Shown here: piece after piece, positions 32,457 to 40,524 of the stretch | Numbering within the stretch: position 1 is the stretch's first letter | Layout of the letters: every line of letters starts with the position of its first letter | DNA from: DATJKD01 sp963728295 | GTDB taxonomy: Bacteria; Pseudomonadota; Gammaproteobacteria; Steroidobacterales; Steroidobacteraceae | Direction of reading: 5' to 3' | Assembly: GCA_963728295.1 (NCBI GenBank) | Contig: CAVSKB010000001.1 | Span: 1-43,802, forward strand | Length of the DNA: 43,802 bases | The notes under the pieces: model-generated | The model's input: the letters and a program-made list of their open reading frames with translations, nothing else | Database searches by the model: none | Told to the model about the DNA's origin: nothing | Position numbers and translations under genes: made by a program

Positions 32457-34334
32457 CTAGGCGACTAAGCTAAGGCAGACGTCCTTCCAAGAACGCAGGG
32501 TGTACGACTGGCGCTGATGGCGACCGCCCAAGACGGGAGACGAACCACGTCGCGGAGTCGTGAGCCAGCCTAAGCAGGCTAGGATGAGTACAGTGAGCCA
32601 GTCAAAGACTCCACCACCACCGCCATTGCTAACGACTGGGGGTGGATCGGTTGCAGGTGGATCGTCGTCATCCACGATGGTTACGGTCACGGTCGAGGTT
32701 GATCCCAAAATGGCGTCGGCCGACGGATTTGAGAGCACCACCGTAAAGGCTTCGTCGCTTTCAACTGTCGTGTCGTTCGTGATATTGACCGTGATGGTCT
32801 TGGTGGACGAGTCCCCAGTTGCCCACTGACGCTCTCCTTGCGCAAGCACAAAGTCCGCTCCCGACAGCGCCGTGTCGGACAATGTCGCGTAGTCGACGCT
32901 CACCACTCCGACGGACAACCCGCTCCGGGACAGGGCGAGCGTGACCGACCCGGCGTCCTCCCGGACGGATATCGCACTGCTCGTAAAACTGATGTTCACA
33001 GGCGGAAGAGGGTCAGCGCCGTCGACAACAAAGCGGCCAACGGCCGCGTTCCAGCCGGGCCCAGCCGCGACGGCGTACCCTCCCACGAGGACGAACTTCC
33101 CATCCGCCTGGCGGATCATCGCATCCGCGAAATAGAGGTGGGGCGTGGTTGGCCATCCGAATTCGAAGATCGACTGACTCCATCCCCGAAGCTGCCGTCG
33201 ACGCCACCGTCGACGTTGAATCGCTGAAGTCCCATGCTATACGAGTCGCTGAACGCAACGACGATCTTTCCATCCGCCTGAGTTGCTACGGATGCGAACT
33301 CCGGCGGCGCGGTGACAATGCCAAACGTCGGATCGATGACACCATTGGACTGCAGCCGGAGGATGAATCCATCCGAATAGATGGTGGGGTCACCCCAGGG
33401 ATCACAACAGGTGGAGTGACTGACCGCCCCGACAACGACGATACGACCGGCGTCCTGTAATGTCGCTGACCCACCCGAGGTGAAACTGTGGGCGCTGTCG
33501 ATGTCCGTCGCGGCAATTTCCAGCGTGCCATCGACATTGAACGACTCATCAAGCACGCCGTCAGCCGTGAACCTGGCGACCGTGATCCTCCACGCTGGTG
33601 TCCTGCGACCACGAGCTTTCCGTCCGGTTGCCGGAGGAGCGCTGTCGTCCCCAGCCAAGCGTTCGGGAAGTCGAGGATCACTGAGCCGTTGGAACCGAAA
33701 GTGGCGTCGAGGCTGCCATCGGGATTGAAGCGCCCTAGCATCAAGCGCTGGTCGCCATTTGCCCTTTCGCTGGTCCCAGCAATGACCAGCTTGCCGTCGT
33801 CTTGCTGCAGCAGTTTCGATGCCCTCTCGAGCCCTCCGACATCCAGGGAAGCCTTGCCGTCTGTGCCAAAGGTCGCGTCCGCGCTGCCATCCAAATTGAG
33901 GCGCCAGAGAGCAGCATTTTGACCGTTGGACCACGCGTCTCCGGCAACGACCAGCTTGCCATCCGCTTGCTGAATTACGGCCGCGGACGTCTCTGACAGC
34001 GGTGTGCTGATTACGATGCCGCCACTCCCGAAACCACCATCGAGCGTTCCATCCGGCTGGAGGCGCGCGAGAAATCGTTGGGGAAAGTTGGCGTCGTAAA
34101 TCGTGCCTGCCAATACGAGCTTGCCATCTGCCTGCTGAATCAGGGAATAACTAAAAGTTGGCTGATCCCGAGGTCGATGGAGACGCGGCCTACATCGCCG
34201 AAAGTGGGATCAAGAGCTCCGGGCGCTGCCAAAGTCGAAGCGATGCTGAGCAGCTGGACCGGGAGTATCGCAAGAGCGGACACTCGGCGGCGCCGCCCTC
34301 CCGGAGGCGCTTCATGCGAATGAGTATTGACCAT
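32457..34334 (-). pseudogene. Delta-60 repeat / Calx-beta surface protein, frameshifted
   Basis: After a signal peptide (VSALAILPVQLLSIASTLAA), at least six copies of the about-60-residue delta-60 repeat follow, each with QADGKLVVAG and a DGSLDATFG-like turn. Next comes a Calx-beta domain (VNISFTSSAISVREDAGSVT; DESFTVVLSNP-like ESDEAFTVVLSNPSADAILG). The tail has a glycine run, a hydrophobic helix and arginines (GGGGGVFDWLTVLILACLGW then LTTPRR), like GlyGly- or JDVT-CTERM sorting signals. The frame changes near 34140, 33560 and 33110. Corrected length is about 625 residues. It would be a secreted, surface-attached beta-propeller-like protein. The extra 29 residues after the arginines suggest another indel. 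Confidence 0.7.
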
Positions 34335-34376
34335 TCTAGCCCCCCCCACGCTCAGCATCACCTCGACGCCATGCCG

Positions 34377-34689
34377 TCATCTTGCTTTGTGAATAACCGC
34401 TCGCACCCTGAACCCTAATAGAGTCTCTGTTGAGACATTCGGGTACCAGAATTCTTCAGCGGGCCCCCAGCGCCGGGTGCTCCTGCTTGGCTGTACGATA
34501 AACCTCTGGACCTGGAAGGGCAGGCGGTTCGCCTGACGGTACGGTCGGCGGGAGCGATCGGTCAGCCCCTCAAGCCCACAGTCCTGGTAGCGCTGAAGAT
34601 CTTGTAGCCGGTCTTGCGCGAGATATCGAATCGGCAGCAGTCTTCTCGCCTTCCAGCAACCGCGCCACAAACCGCAGCCGCTCGTCCAT
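34377..34689 (-). pseudogene. IS481-family transposase N-terminal remnant
   Basis: MDERLRFVARLLEGEK at ATG 34689 opens, then after a gap and frameshift LQDLQRYQDCGLEGLTDRSR and PYRQANRLPFQVQRFIVQ appear, the N-terminal HTH of IS481-type transposases. The DDE catalytic domain is absent. The upstream sequence GTGTTACCTATGTGCCCGG at 34740 resembles the leader of such elements. Confidence 0.65.
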
Positions 34690-34945
34690 CTGGTAACACT
34701 CCCGCCAAGGAACTTTGCGTCTCCCGCAAAGGCCGAAAAGTGTTACCTATGTGCCCGGAATGAACTGTTACCCTTCTGTCCGAAAGGACACTTGCCCGAG
34801 ACGCGCCTGGAGATCGTTCGCAGCAGGCGGGGCGTGTTCCCGCGCTTCAGGGCGTGCCCCGGTCACGAAACGCGCGTTTCTCCGCCGCGGCCTTGAGCTT
34901 CGCTGACGCTCCGGCGCCTGGGCGACAATCGTTGAGGGCCAAACC

Positions 34946-35727
34946 ATCATCCTGCGCCGCATCACCGAGCACTTCCGCAAGCAGCAGTGGACCGCTATTG
35001 CGATCGAATTCGTGATAGTGGTCGTGGGCGTTTTCTTAGGCATTGAAGTGTCGAACTGGAATGCCGCGCGATTGGAGCGCCAGCGAGGCGCCGAGTTCGC
35101 CAAACGCTTGGTGGCCGACCTTCGCGAAGAGGCGTGGATCTTTCAGTATTACATCGAATACTACGGCGACGTGCTGGCCAGCGCTGAGCGGGCGCTCGCG
35201 ATCCTGGAAGGACGGACTCTCGCGTCCGACGAGGTGCTGCTGATCAATGCTTATCGGGCGACCCAATACCGGCGCTCCGTGCGACGCAGGGCGACCTATG
35301 ACGAACTCACCTCGACCGGCGCTATAGGATTGATCGAGGATCAGGAGCTCCGAGACACCGCGATGCGGGTCTACACCTCTCTGATTTTCGACACGATTAC
35401 AAGTGAAGGCCTTGCTTCGCGCTATCGGGAACGCTTTCGGATGACGGTGCGGACTGAGGTTCAAGACACGCTGGCTCGCACGTGTGGCGACCGCTTGGTC
35501 ACCATCGGCGACTACGAGTCCATCGTGGATTCGCTGGACTATAAGTGTGTGACCGGCTTGTCGTCTGTATCGCTGAACCAAGCGGCCAACTGCTGCGTTC
35601 GGATGAGATGATCGTTCCCCTGTTGCGCCTGCGCATCGCCGACCTGAAAACGCGCATAGCCGAGTTGAACACGTTCAACCCGGCGATCGAGAAGGGACTT
35701 CGCGACATCGCCGGACGGATTTCATAA
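34946..35727 (+). CDS. DUF6090-like single-pass membrane protein, frameshift near 3' end
   Basis: Reads ILRRITEHFRKQQWTAIAIE then FVIVVVGVFLGIEVSNWNAA (one membrane helix), followed by a long soluble helical domain (RQRGAEFAKRLVADLREEAW onward). I recall this N-terminus as a conserved family start, MILRRITEH, yet the first codon here is ATC (34946), so the natural start may be mutated; GTG 35012 would cut the helix. The frame changes near 35585 and continues as QLLRSDEMIVPLLRLRIADL to the stop at 35727. Function unknown. Corrected length is about 260 residues. Confidence 0.65.
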
Positions 35728-36077
35728 GGCTGGCGAAGTCAGCGCCCTGGTCATCGCCGCGCGAGTGTCATCGATCAGGGATTCCCGCGCCGGCCTGCCG
35801 AATCAACCGTTAGTCAGTCTGCGCGCATGTCCCACAGGGAATCGCAGTCAGGCTGAGGCCCGCTCCACCGCGGCTTCGTCGAGTGTCTTGAGGCCGGCTT
35901 CTCTAAAGGGGTAAGCCGCGGCCCAGAGTACTGCCGCGAAAGGATCGCGGAGCTACGCGACCTCGGCTACACGGTCGACGTGCTCGGCGAGGACGGCGAC
36001 GTCGTGCTCGCGATTGTGTGGACCGAGGACGGCCCGATGACGCTCGCGATCGGCGAGCAGTTCAAGCCCGGGCGGCA
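35728..36077. other. Remnant-rich stretch
   Basis: 35826-35886 repeats 29878-29935 and reads on the minus strand as the start of an SRAP-like gene (LDEAAVERA). From about 35905 the plus strand reads SRGPEYCRERIAELRDLGYT then VDVLGEDGDVVLAIVWTEDG and MTLAIGEQFKPGRHH, a protein-like fragment of about 60 residues with no clear start or stop; it may be a truncated hypothetical gene. Confidence 0.45.
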
Positions 36078-36317
36078 TCATTTATTGTCAGGCGGCGCGG
36101 ATCGGCGGCCGTCAGAAGCCGGTGCAATCGGCTCAGAGCCGGTGGAGCCGCGGAGATTCGCTGACACGTTCGGTATGCGCTCCCGTCGTCTCTGCGACCG
36201 CTCGGCGCGCAGGGCCCTGGCCCGTTCGGCACGGGCCTGCTCCCGTCGCCGACGCGCTACAACCACCGACACCACCGCAATCATGACTAACAGAAACGTC
36301 AACAGAATTAGTGTCAT
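36078..36317 (-). CDS. Small single-pass membrane protein
   Basis: A 79-residue protein: an N-terminal helix LILLTFLLVMIAVVSVVVAR, then a highly basic segment RRRREQARAERARALRAERS and a polar tail. The topology (N-out, basic stop-transfer) fits an inner-membrane anchor. ATG 36317 lies four bases after the stop of the upstream gene, so the two are likely one operon. Function unknown. Confidence 0.6.
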   Translation of the reverse strand: MTLILLTFLLVMIAVVSVVVARRRREQARAERARALRAERSQRRRERIPNVSANLRGSTGSEPIAPASDGRRSAPPDNK

Positions 36318-36320
36318 TCC

Positions 36321-36595
36321 CTAGCCTCCGGCCGAGTTGCGGCGCGGCGCTGCAATCCACCGTAGTAGATCTATGAGCTTCTCTGGGTCGTCGTCGTTTC
36401 CCAGCTCGACGACATAGTCGACAGGGACTTCTCTGAGAGTGCCTTCGGGTGTGAATCTGCTGAACCAATATCCATAAGACGCCCGCCTTCGCGCGATTCA
36501 ATACGCGCAATCACCGGGATCACCACCCATCTCTCCATGGTCCGGAACGCGACATACTGCGGCGGCTTTAACCGCTCGACTTCGTTGGCTAGCAT
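36321..36595 (-). CDS. Hypothetical protein, one frameshift
   Basis: Starts MLANEVERLKPPQYVAFRTM at ATG 36595 and runs to GG, where one base in a GGCGGGC context shifts the frame; the continuation YGYWFSRFTPEGTLREVPVD, then YVVELGNDDDPEKLIDLLRW, ends at 36321. Corrected length is about 90 residues. It is followed immediately by the small membrane protein. I do not recognise a family. Confidence 0.5.
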
Positions 36596-36676
36596 TTGCC
36601 GCGAAAAGCGGGCCTGTTTCTTTTTACCCTCTATCCTTACACAAAGAAGATCGTCGTTGGCAACGAAGCTACATAA

Positions 36677-36697
36677 CGGCGACGTAAATCGTCGCCG
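36677..36697. terminator. 8-bp hairpin
   Basis: CGGCGACG and CGTCGCCG flank TAAAT. Located upstream of the minus-strand hypothetical gene; could be an operator or a terminator of a plus-strand transcript. No T-tract. Confidence 0.35.
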
Positions 36698-36764
36698 CGA
36701 CGGCGATGGCAGTACGCCACGCTCGCGCCGAGTGGCCCGATCTAGATGAGCACTATTGGCGCAA

Positions 36765-37002
36765 CAAGCGCTAAATCGCGGGCGGCATTCTTGTTGCTAA
36801 CCTCCTGACCACGACGGTGACGACTTTCATTCACCCTCCGGTGCTGGACTTCAGCTACCTGTTTGGCGTGCTTACCTATTGGCGATACTGCTGATTCTGC
36901 CGTTCTCGAAAAGCGCCAAGCTAGATTTGGTGCTTTTACTTCATAGTGATCGGTGGATACCTCGCCCACATCGTTCTACCAACCAGTTGGATTCTGCAGT
37001 AG
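36765..37002 (+). pseudogene. Small membrane protein, frameshifted
   Basis: Reads IAGGILVANLLTTTVTTFIH then PPVLDFSYLFGVLTY; a second frame gives LAILLILPFSKSAKLDLV, and a third gives FYFIVIGGYLAHIVLPTSWI with a stop at 37002. Three hydrophobic segments in a row imply a small polytopic protein with two indels. No start is certain. No family recognised. Confidence 0.45.
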
Positions 37003-37019
37003 CAATGCGGTCTTAGACG

Positions 37020-37031
37020 CTGTCCACACAG
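37020..37031. promoter_or_regulatory. CTGT-N4-ACAG dyad upstream of 97-aa gene, copy 2
   Basis: CTGTCCACACAG, 74 bp before the GTG start at 37105; the following GTATTGCGAGGTGCCGA also matches the methyltransferase upstream region. Confidence 0.4.
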
Positions 37032-37104
37032 TATTGCGAGGTGCCGAATTCTTGTATGAGATATCCAATGGATGCCCACAGGACGAATGCCGTAGCGTCG
37101 CGCG

Positions 37105-37395
37105 GTGAGCAAGCAGCCAGGACGCACGAGACCACGGACAGTCACGGACCAGCCGTCACTGCTTGCTCGAATCGAGCGGGCGATCTACCGCCTCCAGAAC
37201 ACGCACGGCCTGACACTGCAGCCACTGGGCGACGGGTGTGATCCGGAGGTCGTGCTGCGCGACTGCGCCGATGATCATGTCCGCATGCGCCGCGTGCTCT
37301 GCGAGCTTCGCGAGGCGGTCCTTGAACAAGTAGGGAAGGACCAGACGGATCGGCTGCGTCATGCGCTCGCAGACGCGCTGACCCAGTATCGGTAG
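37105..37395 (+). CDS. 97-aa orphan family protein, copy 2
   Basis: A 96-residue relative of the gene at 16049: MSKQPGRTRPRTVTDQPSLL, ARIERAIYRLQNTHGLTLQP, RRVLCELREAVLEQVGKDQT. The last residues (ALTQYR) match the remnant at 32182 rather than copy 1. The GTG start, dyad and following 70 bp are conserved. No known domain. It stands alone, with a GNAT gene converging from the right. Confidence 0.65.
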   Translation: MSKQPGRTRPRTVTDQPSLLARIERAIYRLQNTHGLTLQPLGDGCDPEVVLRDCADDHVRMRRVLCELREAVLEQVGKDQTDRLRHALADALTQYR

Positions 37396-37502
37396 GAGTC
37401 AAACGACCACCCGACATGTCAGTCGGTTGGCTCAAACCGGCGACCGAACGGCCGAGTTCGACCCGAATCGGACATTCCAGCGTCCGTCCGGAGCGCCTCG
37501 GA

Positions 37503-38084
37503 CTAGTTCGGCGCCAGACCTGCGGCCGGTCGAGCCATCACGATATCTAGCTGCGGATCTGTGCCGAGCGAGAAGACATGCTCGCCAACCTCGACAAACC
37601 CGAATTTCTTGTAAAAGGCGATCGCTCTGGGGTTGTGCTCCCAAACGCCAAGCCAGACCATGCCTGATCCACGGCCTCTGATTTCGTCTATGCAGGCATG
37701 CATCAGGTCCCGCGCAACACCTTTCCCGTGGCAATCGCGGGCGACGTACAACCTCTGTATTTCGCCCGGGGCGTCGGCCACCACACAGCTGGGTGCGTCA
37801 CCCCAGCGAAGCTGTGCGAACCCAACGAGCTTCCCGTCGTGCTCGCACAGCAAGGTGACTAGGGCCGGGTCGGAAATTTCCGCCGCCTGGATAGCCTCGC
37901 TGTAACTGGTCTTGCAGTGGAGCGTCATGTTCGCCGGCGTATTCGCACGTTCGAACGTGTCCCTGAACGTCGCTTCAGCGAGCAAGGACAATTGCTTCGC
38001 GTTTTGGCGACCAGCTCGACGTATGACGGACGATCTGCCTTCTGGGACCACTTTGCGACTCTGTGCAGGGGAGCATCGTGCCAC
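37503..38084 (-). CDS. GNAT family N-acetyltransferase
   Basis: A protein of 165-193 residues depending on start (ATG 38084 or GTG about 38051). IRRAGRQNAKQLSLLAEATF opens the GNAT fold, EIQRLYVARDCHGKGVARDL is the acetyl-CoA loop, and GVWEHNPRAIAFYKKFGFVE is the closing strand-helix with the conserved tyrosine. It resembles small acetyltransferases annotated as acting on spermidine or on toxin-like amines; the substrate cannot be told. Its start lies 141 bp from the second SnoaL-like gene on the opposite strand. Confidence 0.85.
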   Translation of the reverse strand: MARCSPAQSRKVVPEGRSSVIRRAGRQNAKQLSLLAEATFRDTFERANTPANMTLHCKTSYSEAIQAAEISDPALVTLLCEHDGKLVGFAQLRWGDAPSCVVADAPGEIQRLYVARDCHGKGVARDLMHACIDEIRGRGSGMVWLGVWEHNPRAIAFYKKFGFVEVGEHVFSLGTDPQLDIVMARPAAGLAPN

Positions 38085-38177
38085 AGGTCAACGGATCGCT
38101 GCTCCTGGCCGGTTTGCAGACTTTGCTTGCGACCGTTGCGGCCACTCGCTTTGGGAGTTTCTGCACGCCGCAGCCAT

Positions 38178-38698
38178 CCGGACTCAGGTGTCGATTGATC
38201 AACGGCTGGGCGAAGGAGAGCAGTATGAAAGCCATCATCGTTTTTGGAATGTTCTTGCCAGGTCTTGCGTTTGCGGCCGACGACGAAGCAGCGGTCCGCC
38301 ACGTCGTGCAAGCTTTCTACATGGCTTTTGACGAGGGGTTCGTGAAACCTGTTGGTTTCGCGACTGACGATTGGTACCACATCAATCCTTTTGGTGGCGT
38401 CGACCGGGGTATAGAGGCCACCCTGAAAACCGTTCGCGAAGTCCACACTACCTTTCTAAAGGGCGTCACCGACACACCCGAAGATATCGCTATTCGCTTT
38501 GCGTCCGGCGATGTGGCTGTGGCTACGGTTACCAGCACTATGAGCCCGTACACGGGGCCCGACGGAGTCAAGCAGGGCCCTCAGAAACAGGTTCGTACTT
38601 TCATCGTGGTGAAGCGCGGCGAGCGCTGGCTCATCATGCAAGATCACAACACGACGGTCGCATCCCCGCCAGCTTGATTGTTGGATTACTGTTTGCGG
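38178..38698. repeat. 521-bp duplicated block, right copy
   Basis: Same orientation and length as 4733-5253, about 98% identical, with sharp ends at CCGGACTCAGG and TTACTGTTTGCGG. Confidence 0.85.
38225..38677 (+). CDS. Secreted SnoaL-like/DUF4440 protein, copy 2
   Basis: A 150-residue protein almost identical to the gene at 4780 (three residue changes). The signal peptide ends GLAFA. ATG 38225 follows GAAGGAGAGCAG. The block 38178-38698 matches 4733-5253 exactly in length; the flanks differ completely. Just upstream (38090-38177) is a short unrelated fragment reading CDRCGHSLWEFLHAA. Two copies near opposite ends of the island raise the possibility of recombination between them. Confidence 0.8.
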   Translation: MKAIIVFGMFLPGLAFAADDEAAVRHVVQAFYMAFDEGFVKPVGFATDDWYHINPFGGVDRGIEATLKTVREVHTTFLKGVTDTPEDIAIRFASGDVAVATVTSTMSPYTGPDGVKQGPQKQVRTFIVVKRGERWLIMQDHNTTVASPPA

Positions 38699-38798
38699 TT
38701 CGATACTCGATCAATTGCAAATACTCGCGCGGGAGTTTCGCCGGACCCTAGCTCGCGCTGCTGAAGTGCGATCGGAGGATTCGGCGTGTGATCGCCGC

Positions 38799-40511
38799 CT
38801 ACAGGCCGCGTACGATGCCCCAGCGGGCGACCATTCCGCAGGCGATCAGCACGAAGCCGCATGCAAGGCTCAACAGAAGCTCCCCGCTTAGCAATTGCTG
38901 CGGATTGCCGCCGGTCGCGGCACGATAGGGCAGTGCATAGAACACGATCATCAAGGTCGCCAGCAGCACGCCGCCGGCCATCAGGATGGTCGGCCAGCGC
39001 AATGTTCGCCTGGTCTCTTGCGCGTCGAGCTCGTCACGCGGTGTCTCGTGCAGCCGCGCCCGATAGCGCTCCTCCGCCTCGCTCACGGTGCCACGCCGCG
39101 AGACGATGACTGTGACCAGTGCGCCCAGCACCGCACCGATCAGAATCGGATCCGCCCAGGCCGGCAGCTCGATGACATCCAGCAGCGAAAGCGATTTCGG
39201 CACGACGTTCCCGAAGAAGCCGGCCACCATGCCCCAGAAGGCGCCGTCGGCCGTGATGCGGCGGCTCCAGACGCTCATGAACGCCACCGGGCCCCAGGAC
39301 GAGGCGAATACCGTGCCGGCAAAGTAGGTGATCCAGAAGATGTTCGGAGGCACGACCATCGAGAGCGCAAGCGCGACGACGCCGACACCGATCATGCTCC
39401 AACGACTGATTCGCAGCCGTGTTCCCTCGTCTGCCTTCTCGCGCGGCACGATGTCATGGCTGGCGCTGAACGCGACCAGCGAAAGGAACGTGGTCGCAGA
39501 TGAAAGTCCCGCGGCTGCGATACCCGCCGTCACGATAACGCCCGCCAGCGTCGGCATCAGGTGCTGCGCGGCCCAGATCATTGCGCCCTCCGCTGGCTCG
39601 ATCCGCGGATCGGCGACATTGATCGCCGCCCCGCAGAACATCAGCGCCGGATAGAGCGCGAGGAGGGCGAGACCCGCTCCGCAGCCGGACCGGATCACGA
39701 CGTGCTCGTTCTTCGCCATCAGGTAGCGGCTTGCCTGCCAGGGACTGACAGCCACGACGACGGACCAGGCGAGCCCGAGAATTACGCTCCACGTCAGCGC
39801 GTCCGCAGGTGTCTCCCAGTTTGCTCCGGGACCCGTGAATCCGTGCCACGAGATGATTCCGGGTTTGTCGCGGAACGTGGCAAGCGCTTCGACGGCGGGA
39901 TACCAGCCGCCGACGGCGGCGACGACACATCCCATTGCGACGAAAGCCGCGACCGTGAACAGCAGGAACATCATCGTGTCGTTGATGACGACTCCGCGCG
40001 AGCCGGAGTAGAACGTGAAGGCGGTGTAGCCGGCCCAGACGACGAACAATGAGAGTCGGTACGGGACGTTCGATACTTCCGTCACGACCAGCGCCGTGCC
40101 CTGTGTCACCGCCATCAGGTACGCCCCGAGCCCTACGACGATCATGATCCCGGCGACCGACTGCACGCGGCGGCTGGCGAAGCGCTGGCCGAAGTACTCT
40201 GGGACGGTCAGTGCGCGGCTGCGGCGCAAATGCCGGCCGAAGAACAGGGCGCCGGCGATGTACCCCGTGACATTGATGGCGACGAGAGTCAGGATCAGCG
40301 CGCCGTAGCCCGAGTAGGCCATGCCGACCTCGCCGAGAAACGCGGTCGTGCTCAACAGGCTCGCGACCAACGTGCCGACGATCAAGAGCGTCGGTGCCTG
40401 CCTGCCGGCGACGAAGTAGTCGTCCAGGCGCTTGACCTTGCGTCCGACGTACGTGCCGACAGCCAGGTAGACGGCGAGGCTGACCAGAATTCCGATGGTG
40501 TACGGGTTCAC
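38799..40511 (-). CDS. Sodium:solute symporter family transporter
   Basis: A 570-residue inner-membrane protein with about 13 helices of the SSS family. Marks are YVGRKVKRLDDYFVAGRQAP (after helix 1), LVASLLSTTAFLGEVGMAYS in helix 2, and GIAAAGLSSATTFLSLVAFS (helix 8, sodium-site serines and threonines), followed by SHDIVPREK. It would couple sodium entry to import of an organic solute. It starts 13 bp after the Rieske oxygenase stop, so it is the last gene of a three-gene operon and probably imports that pathway's substrate. Frame intact; length normal. The solute is unknown. Confidence 0.9.
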   Translation of the reverse strand: MNPYTIGILVSLAVYLAVGTYVGRKVKRLDDYFVAGRQAPTLLIVGTLVASLLSTTAFLGEVGMAYSGYGALILTLVAINVTGYIAGALFFGRHLRRSRALTVPEYFGQRFASRRVQSVAGIMIVVGLGAYLMAVTQGTALVVTEVSNVPYRLSLFVVWAGYTAFTFYSGSRGVVINDTMMFLLFTVAAFVAMGCVVAAVGGWYPAVEALATFRDKPGIISWHGFTGPGANWETPADALTWSVILGLAWSVVVAVSPWQASRYLMAKNEHVVIRSGCGAGLALLALYPALMFCGAAINVADPRIEPAEGAMIWAAQHLMPTLAGVIVTAGIAAAGLSSATTFLSLVAFSASHDIVPREKADEGTRLRISRWSMIGVGVVALALSMVVPPNIFWITYFAGTVFASSWGPVAFMSVWSRRITADGAFWGMVAGFFGNVVPKSLSLLDVIELPAWADPILIGAVLGALVTVIVSRRGTVSEAEERYRARLHETPRDELDAQETRRTLRWPTILMAGGVLLATLMIVFYALPYRAATGGNPQQLLSGELLLSLACGFVLIACGMVARWGIVRGL

Positions 40512-40524
40512 GCAGCGCAGCGGC

